6,169 nucleotides of DNA from Chloroflexota bacterium (GCA_002708145.1 PAOV01000015.1:17126-23294), one strand, 5' to 3'; positions 1 through 6,169 are shown, numbered from the stretch's first letter. Program-made: numbers and translations. Notes: generated by a model from the letters alone, not told the origin.

Positions 1-842
1 TAATAACTAGGAGAATTTGCATCAGGACTAATGAAATTCGATTTTATAAGTTCATAATATTGATTCGGCACCTGATCTTGTCGATGAGTAAATGCAGGAC
101 CATTATCACTTGTAAACATTACAATAGTGTTATTTTCTAAATTTAATTTTCTTAAAGTTTCTAAAATTCTTCCCACCTCTTGATCCATAACCTGAATCAT
201 TGAGTAAATTATTGCCGTGAGAATATCTAATCCCCTTTCAAGATAAATATTAATTAATTCCTGAGGGGCTTGAAGTGGTGAATGGGGGGCATTAAACATT
301 ACAGAAAGAAAGAATGCTTCTTCTTTGTTTCTATGAATAAAGTCAATTGCATTGTCCCCAAGAACATTAGTAAGATATTTTCCATTTGATTTGCATGATT
401 GACCATTCTTTTCTATAGTCCAATCATAATAATCAGCCCATCCTCCTCTAAAGCCTATAAATTCATCAAATCCTCTATTATTAGGATGGTACCTTTTGTC
501 CAGGGCACCATTATGCCATTTTCCTATTAAACCTGTTTTATAACCAGTAGCTTTGAAATAATCTCCAATGGTTTTTTCTCTAGTAAAGAGCCTATCTTGA
601 CCCCAAGTTTCTGCAGGTGAAATCACTCCAGTTCTTAATGGATATCTTCCTGTTAGCAGAGCAGCTCTCGCTGGAGAACATACAGCGGAACCAGAATAAT
701 GTTGAGATAAACATGTCCCTTGATCTATTAGATTATCTAGATTAGGGGTAGTGATATATCCATCACTAAATCTACCAAAGTCGCCATAGCCCATATCGTC
801 AGCAACCATCATAATAATATTTGGCTTTATATTTTTAGACAT
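1..842 (-). CDS. Formylglycine-dependent sulfatase, N-terminal 280 residues (gene runs off the window start)
   Basis: This is an arylsulfatase-type (alkaline-phosphatase superfamily) enzyme that hydrolyses a sulfate ester; the substrate cannot be told. The frame is open from the ATG at 842 to the window edge, so the C-terminal part is missing. Visible family motifs, in order: metal-binding VADDMG (D15, D16); CSPAR with C55, the Cys that maturation enzymes convert to formylglycine, followed by LLTGR; GKWHNG (K108, H110); NAPHSP (H187); and SDNGP with metal ligands D246 and N247. There is no signal peptide, so it should act in the cytoplasm, unlike many secreted polysaccharide sulfatases. Two in-frame ATGs exist, at 851 and 842. 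I chose 842 because AAGG at 852-855 lies nine bases upstream of it but directly abuts the other. It follows the agarase-like gene on the same strand, which suggests a sulfated carbohydrate substrate (inference). The family call is firm; the substrate is unknown. Confidence 0.93.
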   Translation of the reverse strand, partial: MSKNIKPNIIMMVADDMGYGDFGRFSDGYITTPNLDNLIDQGTCLSQHYSGSAVCSPARAALLTGRYPLRTGVISPAETWGQDRLFTREKTIGDYFKATGYKTGLIGKWHNGALDKRYHPNNRGFDEFIGFRGGWADYYDWTIEKNGQSCKSNGKYLTNVLGDNAIDFIHRNKEEAFFLSVMFNAPHSPLQAPQELINIYLERGLDILTAIIYSMIQVMDQEVGRILETLRKLNLENNTIVMFTSDNGPAFTHRQDQVPNQYYELIKSNFISPDANSPSY

Positions 843-858
843 TTTACTCATCCTTAAT

Positions 859-870
859 GTGATTAAATTT
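859..870 (+). repeat. Copy 1 of a 12-base direct repeat (GTGATTAAATTT)
   Basis: Identical to 3049-3060 in the same orientation, and lying in the leader just ahead of the sulfatase ribosome-binding site. With one inserted A allowed, the match extends left by AAT. The two copies bracket the agarase-like and HAD genes. An AT-rich 12-mer may recur by chance in 6 kb. Confidence 0.3.
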
Positions 871-903
871 TTCTTCCTAATAATAATCCTAACTATTACA
901 CTA

Positions 904-932
904 ATTATGAATTAATCAGAATAATTTTTCAA
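904..932 (-). promoter_or_regulatory. Putative sigma70-type promoter for the sulfatase gene
   Basis: On the minus strand TTGAAA (932-927) and CATAAT (909-904) are separated by exactly 17 bases, four and five matches to the consensus hexamers. Transcription would begin near 897 and give a leader of about 55 bases before the ATG at 842. The whole 852-956 gap is very AT-rich, so chance matches are possible. I see no convincing hairpin terminator for the upstream gene in it, so read-through from the HAD/agarase-like unit is also possible. Confidence 0.45.
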
Positions 933-956
933 ATAAATAAATTCAAAATCACTAAT

Positions 957-2306
957 TTAACTATTACCTATACTATTACTTGCGATTTTGTATATCTCTT
1001 TTGTACGTTTTTTTAGTACTATCTCTAAATCAGGATAAGGGGTTCCATGAGCGTCCAAAAATCCTGAGTGCTGACGTAGTTGCTTATCTGGAATTAGGTT
1101 TGGTGTGTCAATTAATCCACAGTAATGCCATCCTATGAATTCAGGACGAGCATAAATATTAAATAATTCATTCACCCACTCGGCTCTTTGAGAAAGATTA
1201 TCCGCAACAGGACCATATGGTCTAGGCATATTATCCGTTATCATTGTGTAAGAAGTGTCACCATTGATAAATGGTTTGCCTGTTACTTTAGTCCAGCGAT
1301 CTAACCCTCTAGCTTGGACATCATACCTTCCGTACATTTGTATAAAAATAATATCAGTATATTTGCTAGTTATAGGGAGAAGAGTGTCTAGAGAATCCGT
1401 ATTGGCATTTAACTTATCGCCTATAAATAAATGATTTGGATCGTATCGAAGAATTGATTCTTTTGCAGTCTGATAGTATTTAGAAACAACATTTTTAAGA
1501 AAGGCAAGGTTATCTCGAATTTCATTTTCATTAGACAGGTCAGTATCTGCTCTCCAATTCTCAGCATTATTTAAATCGTCGAATGATTCAAACCTCGTAC
1601 CATATGTATCATTAAAGTCTTTGATCTGTGACCGATAGATCTCCTTCATAGTTTCAGTGTAGGCCTGCTTACCGGATGCTATTCCGGGTAAGTTTCTTAA
1701 ACGTCTTGGCCAACCTATTCTAGATTTTCTTGGTGCGCCGCCAATAGTATCAGTACGCTCACGGCAATCTTCTTCGGTTAACAATGGACAATCCGTCATT
1801 GCATATGCAAAAAGAAATGGATCATTTCGTAGCGGTGCCGCTATCTCTTTTGCCATCTTGTCACAGTGTTTTAGAAAATTTTCTGAGAATACGTCAATGA
1901 AATCCTCATCTGCAACATCATCTCTATAATGAGGTATATCAATAAATTCAATTGATTGTACATATGGTAAGGAAGGTTTCTCATGATTAGCAATTGAAAG
2001 ATCCGAATGAACACCAACGGTATTAATTCCATATTGTGCACAAGTTTCAATAAACCAAGCATTCAACGCAGGCACAAACTCAGAACTATGAATATCTTCC
2101 AAACCAAGTTTAGATTTCCATGCTTCATTATTGAAACTCTGTTGCCAGAGATAAGGGTGAAGATGGTTTACACCAAAACTAAGGAAAGCATTACCTTCCG
2201 GAGTAACTAACCACCACCGTTTATCTTGCTCAGTTCGAAAAAATCCAGTTGCTTTAAAATGCTTTCCCTTCCAACCTCCAAATCGATCAAGTTCATAACT
2301 TAACAT
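957..2306 (-). CDS. Agarase-like (GH50/GH42-type) TIM-barrel protein with unusual catalytic positions
   Basis: A 449-residue protein without signal peptide or membrane segment. The N-terminal stretch with KRWWLVTPEGNAFLSFGVN (about residues 29-47) matches the opening typical of agarase-like glycoside hydrolases, where a RWW-V-PEG segment leads into the first barrel strand. Further barrel landmarks are FAYAMTDCP (166-174), DPNHLFIGDK (289-298), IIFIQMYGRY (319-328), GKPFINGDTSY (343-353) and FIGWHYCGLID (390-400). In related hydrolases the fourth-strand segment ends in Asn-Glu (acid/base) and the KP-x-x segment carries the nucleophile Glu; here those places read T-D-C and G-D-T. It may use D172 and D350, act on an unusual substrate, or not be a hydrolase. 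The ATG has a strong AGGAG (2321-2317) ten bases upstream. It lies 28 bases after the HAD gene and before the sulfatase, so carbohydrate metabolism is likely. Fold assignment is moderately sure; activity is not known. Confidence 0.65.
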   Translation of the reverse strand: MLSYELDRFGGWKGKHFKATGFFRTEQDKRWWLVTPEGNAFLSFGVNHLHPYLWQQSFNNEAWKSKLGLEDIHSSEFVPALNAWFIETCAQYGINTVGVHSDLSIANHEKPSLPYVQSIEFIDIPHYRDDVADEDFIDVFSENFLKHCDKMAKEIAAPLRNDPFLFAYAMTDCPLLTEEDCRERTDTIGGAPRKSRIGWPRRLRNLPGIASGKQAYTETMKEIYRSQIKDFNDTYGTRFESFDDLNNAENWRADTDLSNENEIRDNLAFLKNVVSKYYQTAKESILRYDPNHLFIGDKLNANTDSLDTLLPITSKYTDIIFIQMYGRYDVQARGLDRWTKVTGKPFINGDTSYTMITDNMPRPYGPVADNLSQRAEWVNELFNIYARPEFIGWHYCGLIDTPNLIPDKQLRQHSGFLDAHGTPYPDLEIVLKKRTKEIYKIASNSIGNS

Positions 2307-2334
2307 ATATGATGAGCTCCTATTTAAATACCAT

Positions 2335-3006
2335 TTAGGATTCTTTCAATTTGATTAACTCATCCACTACCTCAACGAGCGAACTTCCGACGATCTGAGG
2401 CTGAGCATCTAAACTACTAATTCTACAACCAGGCCTTGCGATAAAAGCTGCGTTCCAACCCGCGGCAATTGCACCTGACGTATCCCAATTATGTGCAGCA
2501 ATCAGCCAGAGTTGGTTGGGATCTTCAGAAAGCTCACTAGCAGCGTGGTCGTAAACCTTAGCGGCTGGCTTGAATGCTTTAACTGCATCAACTGATATCT
2601 GTTGCTGGAAATATTTTGAAATTCCCGCGTTATCAAGTTGAGCAGCCACCATCGCAGGAGGCGAATTCGTCAGAGTAACCAACTTGAATCCTTTATCATA
2701 CAACCGCTTCAATTGAACGTCTACTTCAGGGTGAGGTGGTAGGGAGCGCATCCCCGCAACAACTCGCCCAAAATCTTCTTCGCTCACCTCGACTTCTCGA
2801 CGAGCAGCTACGAGCTTGAACGCCGAAACACCTATAGTTGCGAAATCTGCATAAGTATCGGTGAGAGTGACAACCGTGGCATCCAAAATCACTTGTGAAA
2901 ACCACTCTTTTCGAACTTGTGACGACCCAAAAACATCCTCAAAAAGCGGATCTAGGTGTGCAAGGTCCAACAAGGTTTCGTTCACGTCAAAAACTAATGT
3001 ATTCAA
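2335..3006 (-). CDS. HAD-superfamily hydrolase, haloacid dehalogenase type II-like
   Basis: A 223-residue cytoplasmic hydrolase of the L-2-haloacid dehalogenase branch, the usual size for that family. Motif I is FDVNETLLD with nucleophile D7 and T11; R32 sits where the dehalogenase substrate Arg is expected; motif II is T113-N114-S115; motif III is K146 in AFKPAAKVYD; motif IV is AAHNWDTSGA with D175. Characterised L-2-haloacid dehalogenases read SSNxWD in motif IV; here Ala170 and His172 replace the Ser and Asn, so dehalogenation is uncertain and a sugar-phosphate or other small substrate is possible. The start is TTG at 3006: it is the only start codon before an in-frame TGA upstream, and GAGG (3015-3012) lies five bases ahead. 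It is first in a probable operon with the agarase-like gene. Its G+C (about 47% over 2401-3000, hand count) exceeds that of neighbours, which suggests separate acquisition. Confidence 0.87.
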   Translation of the reverse strand: MNTLVFDVNETLLDLAHLDPLFEDVFGSSQVRKEWFSQVILDATVVTLTDTYADFATIGVSAFKLVAARREVEVSEEDFGRVVAGMRSLPPHPEVDVQLKRLYDKGFKLVTLTNSPPAMVAAQLDNAGISKYFQQQISVDAVKAFKPAAKVYDHAASELSEDPNQLWLIAAHNWDTSGAIAAGWNAAFIARPGCRISSLDAQPQIVGSSLVEVVDELIKLKES

Positions 3007-3209
3007 TGCATCCTCTTTCTTATTTGGGGGCCGTCGCCATCGTCAATAGTGATTAAATTTATTTCTAGTATAACCTAAACTTAAATATTCTCATATATTA
3101 ATTTATTATTCATATAAATCATGTGTATAAATTGGAGTTGGAAAATAGCGATTTTTTCTTATGATTATTTATATAATTCAAATAAGTAAATTAAATTTTA
3201 GGAATTATT
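3007..3209. promoter_or_regulatory. Divergent intergenic region between the HAD and formate dehydrogenase genes
   Basis: These 203 bases contain no gene I can support. Bases 3007-3046, next to the HAD start, are relatively G+C-rich (a CCCCC run at 3026-3030 on the minus strand); the rest is strongly AT-rich. For the plus-strand dehydrogenase two -10 candidates exist: TATGAT (3160-3165), 16 bases after TTGGAA (3138-3143), and a perfect TATAAT (3172-3177) without a good -35. For the minus-strand HAD gene, TATACT (3072-3067) is a possible -10 with a poor -35. The 12-base word GTGATTAAATTT at 3049-3060 also occurs at 859-870. Confidence 0.45.
3049..3060 (+). repeat. Copy 2 of a 12-base direct repeat (GTGATTAAATTT)
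   Basis: Identical to 859-870. This copy sits at the switch from the G+C-rich HAD gene and its start region to the AT-rich spacer, about 43 bases ahead of the HAD start. It could be a shared operator, a scar of segment insertion, or coincidence. Confidence 0.3.
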
Positions 3210-4406
3210 ATGAAAATATTATGTGTTTTATACGACGATCCAATTGATGGTATGCCTAAATCATATCCGGTTAATACTCTTCCTCACTTAGAAAAATATC
3301 CAGATGGAATGTCATTACCAAATCCAAAAGCTATAGATTTTACACCTGGTGAACTTTTAGGATCAGTTTCTGGTGAACTAGGTCTACGAAAATTTTTAGA
3401 AGAAAACGGACACACTTTAGTTGTAACTTCTGATAAAGATACAAAAGGATGTGTGGCAGATAAAGAACTAGTAGATACAGACATAGTTATTTCTCAACCT
3501 TTTTGGCCTTATTACCTAACAAGAGAAAGAATTGAATCTGCCAAAAAATTAAAAATGGCAATAACCGCAGGAATAGGATCTGATCATGTTGATCTACAAG
3601 CAGCTATAGATAATAACGTTGATGTAGTAGAAGTTACTTATTGTAATTCAAGATCAGTATCTGAGCATATTGTAATGATGATTCTTGCTATGGTTAGAGA
3701 TTATCATAACCAGCATAAAATAGTTAATGATGGTGGCTGGCACATAGCAGACGCGGTAAAAAGATCTTATGATGTTGAAGGAATGAACGTTGGAACTATA
3801 GCAGCGGGAAGAATTGGTTATGACGTTCTAAGAAAAATGTATCCTTTTGATGTACATCTTCATTATAATGATCGCCATAGGTTACCTCTAGAAAAAGAAA
3901 AAGAATTAAACTTAACATACCACGAAACTGTTGAATCATTAGTTTCAGTGTGTGACGTTATTAATATTAGCTGCCCTTTACATTCAGAAACTGAAAATCT
4001 ATTCGATGAAGAACTTATTAGCAAATGTAAAAAAGGAGCATACGTAATTAATACTGCACGAGGAAAAATTGTTAATAGAGAGGCTATGGCTGCAGCATTA
4101 GAATCAGGTCACATAAGTGGCTATGCAGGAGATGTTTGGTTTCCTCAACCTGCACCCAATGACCATATTTGGAGGAAAATGCCAAATCATGGAATGACTC
4201 CTCATACCAGTGGAACATCTCTATCTGCTCAATCTAGATATGCAGCGGGTGTAAGAGAAATTCTAGAATGTTTTTTTGATGGAAATCCCGTAAGAAATGA
4301 ATATATTATTGTTCAAAATGGCGATTTGGCAGGAATGGGAGCACATTCATACTCAAAGGGTAGTGCTACTGGAGGATCAGAAGAGGCTGCAAACTTTAAA
4401 AAGTAA
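3210..4406 (+). CDS. fdh: NAD-dependent formate dehydrogenase
   Basis: This cytoplasmic D-2-hydroxyacid-dehydrogenase-family enzyme oxidises formate to CO2 and reduces NAD+ to NADH; it needs no metal and works as a homodimer in characterised members. The 398 residues align without gaps, from memory, with the Pseudomonas sp. 101 enzyme, so its numbering applies: the PFWP loop at 97-100, I122, N146, the nucleotide loop A198-x-G200-x-x-G203, D221, C255, R284, D308, Q313 and H332 are all present. D221 is the residue that favours NAD+ over NADP+. The C-terminal GAHSYSKGSATGGSEEAA segment is also typical. One visible difference near the active site is Arg148, where the Pseudomonas enzyme has Ile. 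AGGA (3200-3203) lies six bases before the ATG. It is probably monocistronic, divergent from the HAD gene and convergent with the flavoenzyme. A likely role is energy gain or detoxification from C1 units (inference). Very sure of the assignment. Confidence 0.97.
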   Translation: MKILCVLYDDPIDGMPKSYPVNTLPHLEKYPDGMSLPNPKAIDFTPGELLGSVSGELGLRKFLEENGHTLVVTSDKDTKGCVADKELVDTDIVISQPFWPYYLTRERIESAKKLKMAITAGIGSDHVDLQAAIDNNVDVVEVTYCNSRSVSEHIVMMILAMVRDYHNQHKIVNDGGWHIADAVKRSYDVEGMNVGTIAAGRIGYDVLRKMYPFDVHLHYNDRHRLPLEKEKELNLTYHETVESLVSVCDVINISCPLHSETENLFDEELISKCKKGAYVINTARGKIVNREAMAAALESGHISGYAGDVWFPQPAPNDHIWRKMPNHGMTPHTSGTSLSAQSRYAAGVREILECFFDGNPVRNEYIIVQNGDLAGMGAHSYSKGSATGGSEEAANFKK

Positions 4407-4422
4407 AGTGAGAATTCAATAT

Positions 4423-5511
4423 CTAATTTTCTCTAATGTAATTGATTTTTTTAGATCCTGATAAAGATCTTTGGTACTGTACAGGCCATTGATCTACTTC
4501 ACCAGACGCATATAAAGTCCAGTAAGGATTTCTTAATAATTCTCTACCTAAAAATATAACATCAGCTTCATGATTATTTAGGATTTCTTCAGCTTGATTC
4601 TTTTCAGTAATTAATCCCACCGCTCCTGTGAGAATTTCTACATTTTCTTTGATACTTTTGGATAAAGGAACTTGATATCCAGGTTTAAGTTCCATTTTTT
4701 GACCTGAATAATTTCCTCCAGAAGAACAATCAATCATATCAACTCCAGAATCTTTTAATTTTTTTGAAAACTCTATTGAAGAATTCACATCCCACCCATC
4801 ATCATGATATTCAGTAACAGAGATTCTTGCTATAAGAGGGATTTCTTCACCTATTTCTTTTCTAATTCTTTTTGCTATTTCAACTCCAAGGCTAGTTCTA
4901 TTTTCAAAGTTTCCCCCATACATATCTTCTCTAGTATTTGAGATTGGAGAATAAAATTCATGTACAAGATAACCATGTGCTAGATGAAGCTCTATACACT
5001 TAAATCCTGCTTCAACTGATCTACTCGCAGCTAGAACAAATTTATTTATAATTTGTTCTACTTGCTCACTCGATAATTCTTTTGGAATTTCTGATTCATT
5101 ATCAAATGCTATTGAACTTGGTCCTCTAGGAACCCATCCCCCATTTTCCTTTAGTATCTTTCCTCTTCCTTGCCATGGAGGTTTCGTCGAAGCCTTTCTT
5201 CCTGCATGAGCAATTTGAATTGCTGGAGTTGAACCCTGAGACTTAATGAAATTTGTTATTTTTTTAAGTCCTGAAATATGTTCATCTTTCCATATACCTA
5301 AATCCGAAGGACTTATTCTACCTTCCGGTTCAACAGCAGCAGCCTCAGTCATTACAAGACCCGCCCCACCAACAGCTCTGGATCCAAGATGAACCATATG
5401 CCAATCATTAGAAAATCCATCTTCTGAAGAGTATTGACACATAGGAGATATCCAAGATCTATTACTAATGATCTCACCTCTAATTTGTATTGGTTCAAAA
5501 AGTTTACTCAT
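4423..5511 (-). CDS. Class III Old Yellow Enzyme (YqjM/XenA-type NADH:flavin oxidoreductase)
   Basis: A 362-residue FMN ene-reductase of the kind that reduces activated C=C bonds or nitro groups with NAD(P)H; the physiological substrate is not evident. Marks of the YqjM class: SPMCQYSS with C25 (the Cys that tunes the flavin) and Y27; QIAHAGRKAS (99-108); the substrate-binding pair H176 and H179 in LHLAHGYLVHEF; the SPxSNxRxDxYGG segment; the phosphate-binding GRELLRNP (322-329); and R348 in VQYQR near the end, equivalent to the YqjM arginine finger that reaches into the partner subunit. The insert after HAGRKAS (about 109-131, with PPWQGRG and GGW) resembles XenA more than YqjM. No signal peptide. 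GGAG (5519-5516) lies four bases before the ATG. The gene follows the DUF805-like gene by 79 bases on the same strand and ends 16 bases from the convergent formate dehydrogenase. Family assignment is firm. Confidence 0.94.
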   Translation of the reverse strand: MSKLFEPIQIRGEIISNRSWISPMCQYSSEDGFSNDWHMVHLGSRAVGGAGLVMTEAAAVEPEGRISPSDLGIWKDEHISGLKKITNFIKSQGSTPAIQIAHAGRKASTKPPWQGRGKILKENGGWVPRGPSSIAFDNESEIPKELSSEQVEQIINKFVLAASRSVEAGFKCIELHLAHGYLVHEFYSPISNTREDMYGGNFENRTSLGVEIAKRIRKEIGEEIPLIARISVTEYHDDGWDVNSSIEFSKKLKDSGVDMIDCSSGGNYSGQKMELKPGYQVPLSKSIKENVEILTGAVGLITEKNQAEEILNNHEADVIFLGRELLRNPYWTLYASGEVDQWPVQYQRSLSGSKKINYIREN

Positions 5512-5590
5512 TTTTCTCCATTATATTTTTCATAGCTGTTTTTATTCATTATTCGAATATAATTATAACTAACATCAACTAATGAAAGTA

Positions 5591-5947
5591 TCAATAAGCC
5601 AGTAGTAACAACATAATGAGTAAAATCACTATCATAATAGGAAGATCAATAAACGAACTATTATTCCAGATTGGTTGAGACATATCTTTTATTCTTCTTA
5701 CAATAATAGTGATTGAGGGTGTAACAATAGACCAGAACCATATTCTGCTTATCCATCCTGTTGGTTTATTGAGTTCTAGCAATTGACTGTAAGCATTAGA
5801 ATCAAAGATAAAAATATCAAGCAAGGTGCAAAAAATAAGTGATATTAAAGCAAATGAAAACCAAAAATATAGTTGAAACCTTGATGCTGTAGCTTTAGTA
5901 TTTGCGTAATTCTTGAAGCCATCACTGACTGCATGTATAAATTCCAT
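5591..5947 (-). CDS. Small DUF805-like integral membrane protein
   Basis: A 118-residue protein of unknown function with three evident hydrophobic segments, about residues 26-48, 69-83 and 102-117, so it should sit in the inner membrane. The layout fits the DUF805 family: an N-terminal aromatic stretch with ASR before the first membrane segment (ASRFQLYFWF, 21-30), then a Pro in the second segment followed directly by an RR-x-x-D signature (R84, R85, D88) and a Trp at 94. In typical members the signature reads RRLHD with a following SGWW; here it is RRIKD with PIW, a divergent form. No Shine-Dalgarno sequence precedes the ATG; a TAAAAT hexamer lies exactly six bases upstream, so the message may be leaderless. 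It is divergent from the rhomboid-like gene and may be co-transcribed with the flavoenzyme 79 bases downstream, though the functions show no obvious link. Confidence 0.72.
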   Translation of the reverse strand: MEFIHAVSDGFKNYANTKATASRFQLYFWFSFALISLIFCTLLDIFIFDSNAYSQLLELNKPTGWISRIWFWSIVTPSITIIVRRIKDMSQPIWNNSSFIDLPIMIVILLIMLLLLAY

Positions 5948-5997
5948 ATAAACATTTTATCATTTTTATTTTTGACAACGTGTTTTATAATTTGGTT
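5948..5997. promoter_or_regulatory. Compact divergent promoter region with -10 boxes abutting both start codons
   Basis: In this 50-base gap TATAAT (5986-5991, plus strand) ends six bases before the ATG at 5998, and TAAAAT (5959-5954, minus strand) ends six bases before the ATG at 5947. With normal spacing, transcription would start at or next to the A of each ATG. Neither gene has a Shine-Dalgarno sequence. A TTGACA (5972-5977) sits between them, but only eight bases from the plus-strand -10, too close to be its -35; read on the other strand it is TTGTCA, 13 bases from the minus -10. Confidence 0.45.
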
Positions 5998-6169
5998 ATG
6001 AGAAATAATTATCCAGTTACAAGCGTATTACTATCAATAAATCTATCTGTATATATAGTCCTTAGTATTATTGCTTGGAATGGTATAGAAATCAATGATT
6101 TTGTTAAAGCGTATGTTGGATTTGATTCACAAGCATTTCATGGTAAATATTGGAAACACGTTACAGGTA
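5998..6169 (+). CDS. Probable rhomboid-family intramembrane serine protease, first 57 residues (gene runs off the window end)
   Basis: The frame is open from the ATG at 5998 to the window edge. The visible part reads like the start of a bacterial rhomboid: a short polar N-terminus (MRNNYPVTS), a first membrane segment with the N-L-x-V-Y pattern (about residues 9-27), a polar loop, and GKYWKHVTG (49-57) where rhomboids usually have G-x-WWR-x-x-T ahead of the second segment. The catalytic Gly-x-Ser and His lie beyond the window, so protease identity cannot be confirmed; another polytopic membrane protein is possible. There is no Shine-Dalgarno sequence; TATAAT six bases before the ATG suggests a leaderless transcript. 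It diverges from the DUF805-like gene, and both encode membrane proteins. Confidence 0.55.
   Translation, partial: MRNNYPVTSVLLSINLSVYIVLSIIAWNGIEINDFVKAYVGFDSQAFHGKYWKHVTG

Noticed and set aside
849..851. Upstream in-frame ATG as start of the sulfatase
   Set aside because: The AAGG sequence directly abuts it, leaving no spacer; the ATG at 842 has proper spacing and begins the typical short N-terminus.
3020..3040. Six-codon minus-strand reading frame (MATAPK) and a start-stop pair ATG-CAT-TGA at 3011-3003 ahead of the HAD start
   Set aside because: The six-codon frame has no ribosome-binding site. The GAGG at 3012-3015 touches the ATG of the second, so it fits the TTG start of the HAD gene better. 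Neither looks like a leader peptide.
1871..3484. Open frames of about 62-67 codons overlapping the larger genes (1871-2062, 2007-2210, 2861-3049, 3284-3484)
   Set aside because: They lie wholly or mostly inside well-supported genes in other frames, encode no recognisable motifs and are best explained as shadows.
4408..4433. Possible hairpin (GAGAA ... TTCTC) between the convergent formate dehydrogenase and flavoenzyme genes
   Set aside because: The stem is only about five pairs and extends into the flavoenzyme coding end; there is no G+C-rich stem with a T run, so I do not call a terminator.
5520..5525. TATAAT on the minus strand just before the flavoenzyme ribosome-binding site
   Set aside because: No supporting -35 is present, and TATAAT-like words are common in this AT-rich spacer; co-transcription with the upstream gene is equally possible.
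5972..5991. Consensus TTGACA followed by TATAAT on the plus strand as a classical promoter
   Set aside because: The spacer is only eight bases instead of about 17, so the pair cannot serve one normal sigma70 promoter; only the TATAAT is used in the call.

Overview
The window comes from an AT-rich bacterial genome: hand-counted rows run about 33-40% G+C in most genes. It holds seven protein genes, two of them cut by the window edges, with short gaps and bacterial-style start sites. I found no RNA gene, insertion sequence, CRISPR array or phage gene. The taxon cannot be fixed from the sequence. The mix of a cytoplasmic sulfatase, a glycosidase-like protein, an Old Yellow Enzyme and a Pseudomonas-type NAD formate dehydrogenase would suit a marine or other heterotroph feeding on complex organic matter, but that is inference.

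Left block, all on the minus strand and read right to left: a HAD-superfamily hydrolase (3006-2335), then after 28 bases an agarase-like TIM-barrel protein (2306-957), then after 114 bases a formylglycine-dependent sulfatase (842 to beyond base 1). The first two look like one transcript. The sulfatase has a plausible promoter of its own in the gap. None of the three has a signal peptide, so any sulfated sugar or other sulfate ester they handle would have to be imported first. The HAD gene is clearly richer in G+C (about 47%) than its surroundings and starts with TTG.

Middle: a 203-base AT-rich divergent region, then a complete NAD-dependent formate dehydrogenase on the plus strand (3210-4406). 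It can be numbered residue for residue against the Pseudomonas sp. 101 enzyme, and all catalytic residues are present. It converges, across 16 bases, on a class III Old Yellow Enzyme (5511-4423).

Right: a small DUF805-type membrane protein (5947-5591, minus) and the first 57 codons of a probable rhomboid-type membrane protease (5998 onward, plus) diverge from a 50-base gap. Each has a -10-like hexamer exactly six bases before its ATG and no Shine-Dalgarno sequence, which suggests leaderless transcripts.

The genes are mostly recognisable metabolic families, and I see no clear new multi-gene system. The most unusual item is the agarase-like protein: at both places where relatives are expected to carry catalytic glutamates, the sequence has Asp or Cys.
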